Below the pieces are notes generated by a model. The model worked only from the letters and a program-made list of their open reading frames with translations, searched no databases and was not told the DNA's origin. A stretch of 64,000 bases of DNA from Polyangium spumosum (GTDB lineage Bacteria; Myxococcota_A; Polyangia; Polyangiales; Polyangiaceae): assembly GCF_009649845.1 (NCBI RefSeq), contig NZ_WJIE01000020.1:62001-126000 (forward strand), written 5' to 3'. Positions 16,549 through 24,885 of the stretch are shown piece after piece. The first letter of the stretch is position 1. The number at the start of each line of letters is the position of its first letter. Position numbers and translations under genes: made by a program.

Positions 16549-17375
16549 GAGAGCGCGCCTCCGTGGTCGATCTGCGCAGGGGGTGACGAGGCGCGCGAGA
16601 GGCCTGCGTCGCGCTCGAGCCGCCGGGCCGCGAGCGCGTGCAGCGCGGCCTTGATGTCCTGGATCGAGAGATCGGCGCGCGCCTCGCGGAGCCGCGCGAC
16701 GTGCGCGGCCACGTGGGGCGCGGCGAACGAGGTGCCCGTCCACCGTCGCTCGCCGCCGCCGAGCGCGGGCGCGAGCACGTCGTTGCCCGGCGCGAGGATC
16801 TCCCAGTCGACCGTGATCTCGGTCTTCAAGAACTCGGGGTCGTCGGACGACGCGCGCCCCACGCCGATGAGGGATTTGAAGCGCCCCGGGTAGGTCCGGA
16901 ACGCCGAGGCGTTGGGCCCCGACGCGACGAGCACGACGCCGGCCGTGTACGCGACGTCCGCGATCTCGTAGAGCTCCACGATCGACTTGTAGTCCGTGGG
17001 CCGGAGCGGCGCGCCCTTGGGCAGGTCGATCCCGAGGCTCAGGTTCACGACGTCGAAGCCCTCGCGCACGCAGAAGCGCGTCGCCGCGAGCAGGCCGTCG
17101 CGCGAGCACCTGCCCTCGGGCGAGAGCACGCAGACGCTCGTGATCTCGGCGAACGGCGCGAGCCTGTGGATGATGCCCGCGCACGCCGTGCCGTGCCCCG
17201 ATCGATCCACGGGTTCGTCGGGACAGACCGTGAAGCCCTCCCCCTTCTTCTCCACGCGCAGCGAGCGGATCTCCGCGCCCGCGAGCCACGGGTGCGAGGC
17301 GTCCACGCCCGAGTCCACGAGGGCGACACGCACGCGCCGCGCCTCTGCAGGCGCCTGTGGGTTCGTCTCCGTCAT
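16545..17375 (-). CDS. cytoplasmic subtilisin-like serine protease (peptidase S8)
   Basis: 276 residues from the ATG at 17375, which overlaps the TGA of the preceding gene by four bases. The catalytic triad is complete: Asp21 in VALVDSGVD, His61 in SGHGTACAG and Ser216 in GTSFAAPHVA. The Asn of ASGPN near 150 may serve as oxyanion residue. Unlike secreted subtilisins there is no signal peptide and no propeptide-sized N-terminal region, and the length is that of a bare catalytic domain. It therefore probably acts in the cytoplasm and must be controlled by something other than propeptide cleavage. The coupled GAF-like and TPR proteins are obvious candidates (inference). Confidence 0.9.
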   Translation of the reverse strand: MTETNPQAPAEARRVRVALVDSGVDASHPWLAGAEIRSLRVEKKGEGFTVCPDEPVDRSGHGTACAGIIHRLAPFAEITSVCVLSPEGRCSRDGLLAATRFCVREGFDVVNLSLGIDLPKGAPLRPTDYKSIVELYEIADVAYTAGVVLVASGPNASAFRTYPGRFKSLIGVGRASSDDPEFLKTEITVDWEILAPGNDVLAPALGGGERRWTGTSFAAPHVAAHVARLREARADLSIQDIKAALHALAARRLERDAGLSRASSPPAQIDHGGALS

Positions 17376-18184
17376 GGCGTACCGTCGTAGGGAACCGCGC
17401 CGCCCATCGAGGCCGCGTAGGCGTCGAAACGCGCGAGCACCTCGGCGCAGAGCGTGGCCTCGGCGGGACCGCGATCGCAGAGCTTGCCCACGGCGAGCGC
17501 CAGCGCGAGCCGCTCCTTGTACGTCGGCCCGAGGCGGAGCGCGTGAATGTATTGCGCGAGCGACTCGCGCAGCGAGGTGGGCGCGTCTTCGGCGAGCAGG
17601 TCGGGCAGCGCGCGCGCGAAGAGCGAGAAGATCATCTGCTCGGTGCGGAACGACTCCACCGTCAAGGCCAGCACCTCGGCGAGCCGCTCGGCCATCTCGA
17701 GGTGGTGATCGCCGAGCGGCGCTCCCTCTGCGAAGAGCGCGGCGCCGCCGATCGTGGACTCGCCGACGCGGATGGGCACGAAGATCCCCGCCGTCGGCCG
17801 CGTGGCGAGGGCCGGGCGCAGGGCGTCGATCATCGGGTCGTCGGGGCCGAGCTCCGCCGCGTGCGCGCCGCCGCCGCCGAGCAGGTAGGCGAAGGGCGTC
17901 CCGCTCGGCAAGAACTCCAGCGTGGCGCGGCGATACCCCTGGGGATCGGCCACGACGGGGACGCTGAGCCGGCCGAGCGCCTCGACCTCGAGGGCGACGA
18001 GCGCCTCGGCGCAGGGGAGCGCGAGGCAAGCGAAGCGCAGGTGCTCGCCGAGCCCGCGCATGCGCACCTCCGATTGACCGACGAGGGCGGCGGACTCGAG
18101 CGTGGCGAGCAGATCTCGCAGCCGGCTCGAGAAGCCGAGCAGCGAGGCGCGGGCCACGTCGGCGGCGGGCGCGGGGAGGGTCAT
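17372..18184 (-). CDS. GAF-like sensory protein heading the subtilisin operon
   Basis: 270 residues from the ATG at 18184. A second ATG at 18193 has its purine run directly abutting and is less likely. The central part (about 70-180) resembles a GAF domain: alternating strands, a FVPIRVGESTIGGAALF core and a following ALTVES helix. It is flanked by helical segments. There are no catalytic or output motifs and no membrane helices. The stop overlaps the start of the protease gene (ATGA), so translation is coupled. A ligand-sensing or adaptor role for the protease is inferred from order only. The promoter candidate upstream would give a leaderless transcript. Confidence 0.75.
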   Translation of the reverse strand: MTLPAPAADVARASLLGFSSRLRDLLATLESAALVGQSEVRMRGLGEHLRFACLALPCAEALVALEVEALGRLSVPVVADPQGYRRATLEFLPSGTPFAYLLGGGGAHAAELGPDDPMIDALRPALATRPTAGIFVPIRVGESTIGGAALFAEGAPLGDHHLEMAERLAEVLALTVESFRTEQMIFSLFARALPDLLAEDAPTSLRESLAQYIHALRLGPTYKERLALALAVGKLCDRGPAEATLCAEVLARFDAYAASMGGAVPYDGTP

Positions 18185-18191
18185 GGCCCGC

Positions 18192-18219
18192 ATCCTACAA
18201 AAACTTGGCCTCGATCAAA
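18192..18219 (-). promoter_or_regulatory. candidate promoter of the GAF-subtilisin-TPR operon
   Basis: The minus strand reads TTTGAT, 16 bp, TAGGAT. The ATG at 18184 is seven bases past the -10 box, so the message would start at or next to the start codon. The region is AT-rich compared with its surroundings and is shared with the divergent J-domain gene. Confidence 0.4.
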
Positions 18220-18240
18220 GGTTTTGGGTAACCGACGCCC

Positions 18241-19074
18241 ATGATCCTGCCCAGCCGGCTCTCGGCGACGACGCTCGGGGATCTGCTCGGGAGGCTGTAT
18301 CGCCAGCGGACGACGGGCACGCTCGAGCTCTCCGATCTCTGGGCACCTCCGGGCGCGGCTTCGTCGAGGCACAAGATCCACCTCGCCTCCGGCCTCGTCT
18401 CCGGCGTGGAGACCAGCCTCCCGGCGCCGCCGATCGGCGAGCTCCTGCGGCGCGAGGGCTTCCTCGCCGACGTCGCGCTTCGCGCGCTCTTGCGCCGCAT
18501 CGGAGGTGGCGATCCGCGGCCGAGCGGCGAGATCCTCGTCGCCGAGCGGCTCGTGGACGCAGCGACGGTCGAGGCCGCGCTGCGCGTGCAGCTCCGCCTG
18601 AAGCTCGACGCGCTCTTCGAGCTCGAGGACGCGGCCGTCGCGTTCCACACGGCGCGACCGACGAAGCTCCTCGCCCGGCGCGTTCACCCGCTCGAGCCGC
18701 CTGATTTCCTCTTTGGTCGGCCGCGCCAGCGGGATCTCGTGCCCGCGAGCGAGGTGCGTGTCCGTCGCGCTCCCGCACGCTCGCCGCGATTTTATCCCGG
18801 CGCACCGCGGTCCGAGCAGGCGCCGCGCAAGGAGGCGCCGCGCGCGTCCACGTCCTCGCGTCTCGCGCATCCGAACAACGAGGCGCGGCGCCGCGCGCTG
18901 CGGATGCTCGGCCTCTCGGAGACGGCCGGCGAGGCGGACGTGAGGCGCGCGTTCCGCAAGCTCGCGATCGAGCTCCACCCCGATCGCCACGCCACGGCGC
19001 CCGCGGCCACGCGGGATCGGAACGCCGCGCGGTTCGCCGAGGTCAGCGCGGCGTATCACGTCCTCGTGGCCTGA
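18241..19074 (+). CDS. DUF4388-like (PATAN) protein with C-terminal J domain
   Basis: 277 residues. The N-terminal ~135 residues follow the DUF4388/PATAN pattern: a TLGDLLGRLYRQRTTGTLEL opening, a GLVSGVETSL strand and a long helical arm. An Arg/Pro-rich linker (about 140-215) follows. The last ~65 residues are a J domain with the HPD tripeptide intact in ELHPDRH and the usual QF-like AxFAEVSAAYHVL helix. J domains stimulate DnaK ATPase; DUF4388 modules occur in myxobacterial signalling and gliding proteins. The fusion suggests recruitment of Hsp70 to a signalling complex (inference). It is divergent from the protease operon with a 56-bp gap. Confidence 0.85.
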   Translation: MILPSRLSATTLGDLLGRLYRQRTTGTLELSDLWAPPGAASSRHKIHLASGLVSGVETSLPAPPIGELLRREGFLADVALRALLRRIGGGDPRPSGEILVAERLVDAATVEAALRVQLRLKLDALFELEDAAVAFHTARPTKLLARRVHPLEPPDFLFGRPRQRDLVPASEVRVRRAPARSPRFYPGAPRSEQAPRKEAPRASTSSRLAHPNNEARRRALRMLGLSETAGEADVRRAFRKLAIELHPDRHATAPAATRDRNAARFAEVSAAYHVLVA

Positions 19075-19077
19075 TCC

Positions 19078-20250
19078 TCACAACGGCGCTTCTGCGCCCG
19101 TGTTCGTCCGCGTCGTCGGGTCCGTCCGCCCGCCCCACACGATCACCGCCTTCTGCGCGTGGACGATCGTCGCCCCGTACCGCGCCGAAAGGCTCGCCTG
19201 CGCGCCGATCGGGTACCACGTGCCCCCGTCCTTGCCCGGCACGTATTGCCCCCCGTCTCCCTCGACGTTGCTCGCCGTGCACGGTGTTTCTCGACAACCT
19301 CCCCACGCGACGAGGTGATCGCCGGCCCACACGCTCATGTGATCGGCGCGCGCGCCCGGGGCGCCTTCCGTGCTCGTCGCCGTCCATTCGTCCGACGCCG
19401 CGTCGAGGAGGCCGCCCGTGTTCAAGTTGTCGCCGCCGTTCCATCCGCCCCACACGAGGAACGACAAACCCGTGGAGACCAAGGTCATGCGCTCGCGCCG
19501 CTCCGGGACGCCGTCCGAGCTCGCCGCGCCGAGCCACACGCCTTGCGCTGTGCCCGTGGGGTCGAAGATCACGCCGTCGTTCAGCCAATCGAACGCGTTC
19601 GTCCCGCCCCAGATCAGCATCTGCTTCCCGGACCACGCGGCCCCGTGATAGCGGCGCGGCGGCGGGCTGCCCGCGCCGTTCGTCGGCGTCCACGTATCCG
19701 CCTCCGGATCGTACATGCCGCCGTTGCCGAGCACGTTCGCCCCGCTCGCGCCGCCCCACACGATCATCTTCGAGCCCGTCCACACCGCCGTGTGCGCGAA
19801 GCGCGGTGGCGGTTGTCCCATCGTGCTCATCGGCGTCCACGTGTCCGTCTCCGGATCGTAGATCCCGCCCGCGGCCTCGAGATCCGCGGCGCCGAAGCCT
19901 CCCCACACGATCATCTTCGAGCCCGTCCACACGGCCGTGTGCGAGAACCGCGCCGCCGGCGCGCCCGTCGTGCTCGTGGCTCTCCACGCGCGCGTCTCCG
20001 GATCGTAAATGCCGCCCGTGTTCGTCGCGGTCGGGTTTCCGCCGACATCACCGCCCCACACGATCATCTTCGAGCCCGTCCACACGGCCGTGTGCGCGTA
20101 CCGCGGCGCGGGCGCGCCGTCCGTGGGCAACGCGCTCCAGACGATCTCGCGCGGCGGCCCTCCCGGGGCCGGCGGCTCGTTCGAGCTCGCGTCGACGCAA
20201 GCGACGCTGACGAGGGGGAGCAGCGCGAGGAGAAAGATCCGCGAGGACAT
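19078..20250 (-). CDS. Kelch-repeat (galactose-oxidase-like propeller) lipoprotein
   Basis: 390 residues from the ATG at 20250. The signal peptide ends LVSVAC, so a lipoprotein. The mature part consists of about six repeats built on HTAVWTGSKMIVWGG followed by a GGIYDPET-type strand, i.e. a Kelch beta-propeller. The repeats are so similar that some DNA stretches are nearly identical, a sign of recent internal duplication. There is no catalytic Cys-Tyr pair evident as in true galactose oxidase, so a binding or structural role on the cell surface is more likely. It converges with the J-domain gene (three bases between stops) and diverges from the PilZ gene. Confidence 0.88.
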   Translation of the reverse strand: MSSRIFLLALLPLVSVACVDASSNEPPAPGGPPREIVWSALPTDGAPAPRYAHTAVWTGSKMIVWGGDVGGNPTATNTGGIYDPETRAWRATSTTGAPAARFSHTAVWTGSKMIVWGGFGAADLEAAGGIYDPETDTWTPMSTMGQPPPRFAHTAVWTGSKMIVWGGASGANVLGNGGMYDPEADTWTPTNGAGSPPPRRYHGAAWSGKQMLIWGGTNAFDWLNDGVIFDPTGTAQGVWLGAASSDGVPERRERMTLVSTGLSFLVWGGWNGGDNLNTGGLLDAASDEWTATSTEGAPGARADHMSVWAGDHLVAWGGCRETPCTASNVEGDGGQYVPGKDGGTWYPIGAQASLSARYGATIVHAQKAVIVWGGRTDPTTRTNTGAEAPL

Positions 20251-20290
20251 GCCTCGAGCGTATCCCAACGGGCGTGGAAAAGGCGCTTTC

Positions 20291-20319
20291 TTGGCCGCGT
20301 GAAGGGGCCTCGGTAGGCT
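20291..20319 (+). promoter_or_regulatory. candidate promoter of the PilZ gene
   Basis: TTGGCC, a 17-bp spacer and TAGGCT lie 19 bases before the PilZ ATG, followed by a strong GAGGAGG ribosome site. The -10 form TAGSCT recurs at other genes in the window. Confidence 0.5.
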
Positions 20320-20338
20320 CCGCGCGAGGAGGCCACTG

Positions 20339-20752
20339 ATGGAGATGTTGCTTGCCAACGAGCGGCGCGCCACGCGCCATGCCGTGCCCGTCGAGTGTCA
20401 GGTCGTCCGCGAGGACGACTTCACCATGCTCGGCGCGCAGGGCGTCGACCTGTCCACCTGCGGAATGCTCCTCGTCGCGGATGCGCCCGCGGCCGTGGGC
20501 GACGACGTCCTGATCTCGCTGCGCATCCCCGGGCGGGAGCAGTGGATCGACGCCCGCGGCAAGGTCGCGCGGATCGCCGACGAGCACGCCTCGACCGAGG
20601 GCAGCCGCGCCGTGGGCATCGCGTTCGAGCTCCCGTCGATCGGCACGCGCCACGCCCTCGAAGAGGCGCTCTGCGTGTACCCCACGGCCGTGTCTTCGCG
20701 CGAGCCCCGCGTCGATTACGCCGCCACGGTCGACATGATCAGCCTGCTTTAG
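20339..20752 (+). CDS. PilZ-domain protein (probable c-di-GMP binder)
   Basis: 137 residues; the start is set by GAGGAGG six bases upstream. A single PilZ domain fills the protein. The RxxxR element is present as RRATRH near the N-terminus and the (D/N)xSxxG element as DLSTCG near residue 43, the two parts that clasp cyclic di-GMP. No other domain is fused. Such stand-alone PilZ proteins act as diffusible receptors affecting motility or polysaccharide secretion. The 3' end overlaps the convergent PAS-STAS gene by 14 bases. Confidence 0.9.
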   Translation: MEMLLANERRATRHAVPVECQVVREDDFTMLGAQGVDLSTCGMLLVADAPAAVGDDVLISLRIPGREQWIDARGKVARIADEHASTEGSRAVGIAFELPSIGTRHALEEALCVYPTAVSSREPRVDYAATVDMISLL

Positions 20753-22427
20753 CGTCGCCCTGCCGGCCGCCTCCGGCGCGCTCCCCTCGCGCTCGCGACA
20801 TCCCGAGCGCGAGCGCGACGGCGCGCTCGAGCGTGCTGCAGGGCCGCAGCACCGAGACCTCCTCGGCGTGCGCGACGAGCTGCCGCGCGACGAGGGGGCC
20901 GACGCCCGTGAGGAGCGTCTCGGCGCCGAGCAGCCGCACGGCGCGCGCCGCCCGCACGAGACCTTCGGCCACGTCCGCGTCCACCACCGGCACGCCCGTG
21001 ATGTCGAGGATCACCACGCGCGCCCCGTGCGTCGTGGTCCCCTCGAGGAGCGAGCCGAGCAGGCGCTCGGCGCGCGCCGTGTCCACCCGCCCGACGAGCG
21101 GCATCACCAGCACGCCCGGCGCCACGGGCAGGATCGGCGTCTCGAGCTCCTCGATGAGCTTCTGCTGCGCCTGGATGAGCTTCTCGCGGAGCAAGAGCCG
21201 CTCCTCCTCCGCGAGGCGCTCCTCGGTCCGATCCCGCATGATGCTGCCGAACGACGCGGGCGTCCCGTCCTCGTTCGTCATGACGAACATCACGCCCTGC
21301 GTGGTGATCTGCGTCCGATCGCCGCGCACGAGCACGATATCGCCTCGGTGTTGGCCCTCGCTCCGGAGCACCGCGTCGATGCGGCGCGCCTCCTCGCCGG
21401 TCGCGAGCAAGCTCGACACGTTCGTCCCGATGAGCGGCCCTCGCCCCATCATCTCCTCGAACGCCGGGTTCGCGTACGTCACGCCGCCGTCGAGGCCGAC
21501 GATCGAGATCCCGTCGGGCGCGCGGTCGGCGAGCGCCTTCCAGCGCCGCAGCTCGTTCACCTGCGCGCTCACCTCCTCGGCCAGCCGATCGCGCTCCTTC
21601 TCGGCCCGCACGCGCTTCGTCACGTCGCGGATCGCCACGACGACCTCGCCCGTGCTGGCCCGTGAGAACATCGACTCGAAATGCATGACCCCGTCCGGCG
21701 TCTCGACGGCGTACCCATCCATCCTCGCCTCGCCGTCCTCGGCCACGTCGCGGATGACGTCGGCCTGCCGCCTGGCCCAGTCGAACGGGAACACGTCGAC
21801 GAGCCGTCGGCCGAGGAACTGCGCGGGCGAGACGAGCAGCGGCACGTCCCGCGCCGGCTTGCAGTCGAGGAAACGACCGTCGCGGCTCATCACGAACAGC
21901 AGATCCGGCACCGCGTCGAGCAGGGCGCGGTTACGCGCCTCGACCGCTCGCACCGACGTCACCGTCGTGCTGAGCTCCTCCTCCGCGTCCTTCAGCACCC
22001 CGTACGCGGCGAAAATCTCGCCCGCTTCGTTCCGCGCGACGCCGGTGAACAGGCGCGCCCACATCCAGGTTCCGTCCTTGCGGCGGTAGCGCTTCTCGAA
22101 CTCCACGAAGGGCCGCGCGCCGCGCGCGAGGGAGGCGAAGAGCGTCCGCTCGACGGGCAGATCGTCGGGGTGGGAGATCTCGTCGGTGGAGCGGCCGCGC
22201 AGGTCGTCCTGCGTGTAGCCGAGCAGGCTGATGAACGCCTCGTTCACCTCCACGACGCGCCCCTCGCCGTCGGTCATGGCCATGGCGGTGGGGACGCCGT
22301 GGAAGAGCTCGCGATAACCCGCGGCGAGCTGCGTCTCTCGGTCTCGCACCGCGCGGACCTCCGCGAGCTCTGCCCGCAGCGCGCTCACCTCCGCGCGTAG
22401 CGCCTCGACCTCGTCCCGATGCTCCAT
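20739..22427 (-). CDS. PAS-PAS-PAS-STAS sensor (RsbR-like)
   Basis: 562 residues from the ATG at 22427; an in-frame ATG at 22484 would add 19 basic residues. A short coiled coil (1-35) leads to three PAS domains at about 38-150 (with a PAC-like RRKDGTWMWAR strand), 155-275 and 300-420. A second coiled coil (420-445) and a C-terminal STAS domain (about 448-540) follow, the latter with the DITGVPVVDADVA phospho-site region. The Thr in DITG corresponds to a residue phosphorylated in RsbR proteins. This is the architecture of a stressosome-type input protein, but no rsbS or rsbT gene adjoins. It is divergent from a small STAS/SEC14-like gene. There is no membrane segment, so it senses cytoplasmic or diffusible signals. 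Confidence 0.85.
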   Translation of the reverse strand: MEHRDEVEALRAEVSALRAELAEVRAVRDRETQLAAGYRELFHGVPTAMAMTDGEGRVVEVNEAFISLLGYTQDDLRGRSTDEISHPDDLPVERTLFASLARGARPFVEFEKRYRRKDGTWMWARLFTGVARNEAGEIFAAYGVLKDAEEELSTTVTSVRAVEARNRALLDAVPDLLFVMSRDGRFLDCKPARDVPLLVSPAQFLGRRLVDVFPFDWARRQADVIRDVAEDGEARMDGYAVETPDGVMHFESMFSRASTGEVVVAIRDVTKRVRAEKERDRLAEEVSAQVNELRRWKALADRAPDGISIVGLDGGVTYANPAFEEMMGRGPLIGTNVSSLLATGEEARRIDAVLRSEGQHRGDIVLVRGDRTQITTQGVMFVMTNEDGTPASFGSIMRDRTEERLAEEERLLLREKLIQAQQKLIEELETPILPVAPGVLVMPLVGRVDTARAERLLGSLLEGTTTHGARVVILDITGVPVVDADVAEGLVRAARAVRLLGAETLLTGVGPLVARQLVAHAEEVSVLRPCSTLERAVALALGMSRARGERAGGGRQGDAKAG

Positions 22428-22584
22428 CGCCCGCTTCGTGTCCTTCGTGAATCGGCGCGCGTTCTGCGCCTGTTTGGGGCGCATCCTCGCACGACGCGCG
22501 CGCGCCCGTCGACGGCGTTGACGGAAGCCTGCCCGCGGCGTGCGCGCCTCCTGCGGCTGCGTCAACACAGCGGGGGAGGGGAAG

Positions 22585-23022
22585 ATGATCCGGGAACTTC
22601 GCTTCGGCTCGCAACACGTGGTGTTCGAGGAGCCCGATCTGGTGACCATCGAGCTCCACGGATACGTCGGAGACGAGTACGCCGAGCTCATGGACACCGT
22701 GGTGCAGTGGAGCCTCCGGCGTCCCTACATCCTCGTGCTCGTCCCGCTCGGCCTGAGCGACGGCATGTCGCCGCTCGCGCGCAAGGTCCTGCGCTCGCCC
22801 GATCCGCGGATGCCGCCCCGCGCGCTCGCCACGTACGGCGGGGGCTTCGGGATGCGCGTGGGCATCGACATGCTCATGCGCGCGACGGCCCTGCTCGGCT
22901 CGCATCGGAGGCTGCTCTTCCACGGCAAGGACGAGGCCGAGGCGCGAGCGTGGCTCGCCGGCGCGCGCGAGCGGCTCGCGAGGTTCACGAGCGGCGAGGA
23001 GCTCACGCCCATCTCCGCCTAG
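22585..23022 (+). CDS. small STAS/SEC14 (SpoIIAA-like) domain protein
   Basis: 145 residues from the ATG at 22585, preceded by GGGGGAGGGGAAG; in-frame codons before it lack a ribosome site. The alternating strands and helices (TIELHGYVGDEYAELM, YILVLVPLG, then HRRLLFHGKDEAEARAWL) fit the SpoIIAA-like/SEC14 fold found in many myxobacterial hypothetical proteins. No phosphorylatable Ser is obvious at the switch position. It is divergent from the PAS-STAS sensor and its stop interlocks with the stop of the convergent neighbour in a CTAG palindrome. A partnership with the sensor is possible but unproven. Confidence 0.7.
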   Translation: MIRELRFGSQHVVFEEPDLVTIELHGYVGDEYAELMDTVVQWSLRRPYILVLVPLGLSDGMSPLARKVLRSPDPRMPPRALATYGGGFGMRVGIDMLMRATALLGSHRRLLFHGKDEAEARAWLAGARERLARFTSGEELTPISA

Positions 23023-24275
23023 AATTGACGCTCGAGCGCGTCGGGCGGGAAGCCGAGCAGGCGCTCGAAGAGCCGCGGATAACTCGGGGCGCGCGCCTTC
23101 AGCGAGCGCGCGAGCAGAGGCCCGTCCTCGGCCTCGACCGCGCGCTCCACGGCCGGGATCCGGTATCCGCTGCCCGTCGCGATCGCGCGCAGCGCTTCGA
23201 GCGCGTCGGCGCGCACCTCGTCGCGGCGATCGGTCGCGAGGATCCGCAGCGCGAGTTCCGCGGCGAGCGGCACGTCCCCGATCGCCGTCGCCGCCGGGAG
23301 CGACGTCCGGCAGAGCTCGGCGGCGAGCGGATCCCCGAGCGTCGCGAGCAGCCGCGAGACACGCGCCGCGATCGTCAGATCGAACATGGTCACGGGCCCG
23401 GCCGACAGGCGCGACTCCACGCGGCGCCCGCACTCCTCGGCGATCGCGTGCGCCCGCACCGGATCGCCGAACGCGGCGAGCGCCTCTGCGTGGCGCACCT
23501 CGAAGATCGGCCTGCGGATCGGGTGCGCTTCCGCGGCCCAGAGCGCCGCGACGAGCAGCGCCTCCTCGCCGCGACCGAGCCGGCAGAGCGACACCAGGTA
23601 GGCCTCGCGCCGCATCGCTTCGAGCACCGGATCGGCGGGCGTCGGCCCTTGGCTTCGCGCCATTTCCAGCGCGGCCTCGTGGCGGCCCGATCCGAGCAGC
23701 GTCCGTTGCGTCTCGATCGCCACCATCGAAGCGAGCGCGCCCTCCGCGCCGCCTTCACCCGGCCCGATGCGCGCCCAGGTCGCGGGTGCTATCGTGAGCG
23801 CGCCGAACGAGAGCCCCTGGCCTCGCGAGAGCCCCGACAGCCGCTCGAGCACGCAGAGCGCCTCGTCGGTCCGCCCGAGCCGCGCGTCGAGCCGCGACAG
23901 CTCCACGAGCGTGCCGAAGCCGAAGAGCAGGATCGACTCGTCTCCCGACGACTCCGCTTGCTCCGCGACGCAATCGAGCCCCGCGTGGCAGACGAGCCGC
24001 GCCTCGTTCGGACGGCCCAGGTAACTCGCGATGAGCGCCGCGTCCTGGTGGGCGCGGGCGAGCGCCGCGGCGCGCTCCATCGGCTCCTCGGGCGCCCCTT
24101 CCAGCTTTTGCAGCGCCTCGGCGGACCAGCTCGCGAGCTCGCGCCGCACGTGCCTGTCGTAGGGCGCGAGCGGCTCGTCCGAGATGAACCGCCCGTCCAC
24201 GCGCCTCCGTGACGCGGGGCCGCTCGCTGCCTGCAATGCATTTCGTCGCACGGGCACCTCTTCAAGCAAGGACAC
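23019..24275 (-). CDS. helical-repeat protein of unknown function
   Basis: 418 residues from a GTG at 24275 lying inside the 3' end of the upstream gene (14-base overlap), so translation is likely coupled. The protein is a continuous series of Ala/Leu-rich helices suggestive of TPR-like repeats. There is no signal peptide, membrane helix or catalytic motif. Several DxR/ExR-rich helices near the C-terminus resemble HEAT-type segments. I do not recognise a family. The tight coupling with the acidic protein upstream suggests the two act together. Confidence 0.7.
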   Translation of the reverse strand: MSLLEEVPVRRNALQAASGPASRRRVDGRFISDEPLAPYDRHVRRELASWSAEALQKLEGAPEEPMERAAALARAHQDAALIASYLGRPNEARLVCHAGLDCVAEQAESSGDESILLFGFGTLVELSRLDARLGRTDEALCVLERLSGLSRGQGLSFGALTIAPATWARIGPGEGGAEGALASMVAIETQRTLLGSGRHEAALEMARSQGPTPADPVLEAMRREAYLVSLCRLGRGEEALLVAALWAAEAHPIRRPIFEVRHAEALAAFGDPVRAHAIAEECGRRVESRLSAGPVTMFDLTIAARVSRLLATLGDPLAAELCRTSLPAATAIGDVPLAAELALRILATDRRDEVRADALEALRAIATGSGYRIPAVERAVEAEDGPLLARSLKARAPSYPRLFERLLGFPPDALERQF

Positions 24276-24885
24276 GGAAACCCTCCTCGCCCCAGGCCGT
24301 CGCGAGCTCCAGGAGCTCGCTGTCCTCGAGCTCCGCGAGCGCGGCGAGCTCCTCGTCGCTCAGCGCGTCGACATCCTCTTCGAGCGTCATCGCGGCGACC
24401 TCCTCGATATCGCGATCGTCGAGGTCCCCCATTTCGGTGTCGCACTGCGCGAGCAGGTCGTCGATGTCGGTCGGCGTGAGCCCGAGGGCCTCGTTTTCGG
24501 CCTCCTCCTCGGCCTCGCCGAATCCCGTCTCGAAGATCCCCGTCCCGCACCCGGAGATACGGAAGATGGGCGTCCGCTCGGGCTTGTCGCCTTGCGCGGC
24601 CGCGAGCGCATTTTGCAGGGATGGCCCGCCCGGCTCGCAGACGATCACCGCCACGCGCCGGACGCCCGGCCGGGCGCGGAGCGCGCGGATCGCCGCCGTG
24701 ACGGCCGCGTCCCCCTCGTCGCCGTCCTCTTCGAAGCAATACGTCTCGGGATCGACGCCGCGCGTCCACAGCGCCGCGTACATCCAGGCCGCCGTCCGCA
24801 CCGAGGCGCGATGCGAGCAGAGGAGCACGGCCGTTCCTTCGTCGATCCGCACGTAAGTATCCAGGAAGACGTCGATTCCTTGCAT
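24262..24885 (-). CDS. unknown protein with a long acidic helical tail
   Basis: 207 residues from the ATG at 24885; an upstream in-frame ATG at 24993 would add an Arg-rich stretch that looks non-coding. The first ~120 residues are alpha/beta with a buried-looking VLLCSHRASVRTAAW helix and a VAVIVCEPGG strand, an arrangement reminiscent of a small Rossmann-like or hydrolase core but without a motif I can name. The last ~70 residues are extremely acidic (Asp/Glu/Leu/Ala helices). The next gene starts within its 3' end. There is no ribosome site of note upstream, so the start is uncertain. Confidence 0.6.
   Translation of the reverse strand: MQGIDVFLDTYVRIDEGTAVLLCSHRASVRTAAWMYAALWTRGVDPETYCFEEDGDEGDAAVTAAIRALRARPGVRRVAVIVCEPGGPSLQNALAAAQGDKPERTPIFRISGCGTGIFETGFGEAEEEAENEALGLTPTDIDDLLAQCDTEMGDLDDRDIEEVAAMTLEEDVDALSDEELAALAELEDSELLELATAWGEEGFRVLA

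Noticed and set aside
14008-16893. A 961-codon plus-strand open frame across the FNR and TPR genes
   Set aside because: It crosses two real minus-strand genes and their promoter, is Arg/Ala-rich throughout and has no recognisable domain.
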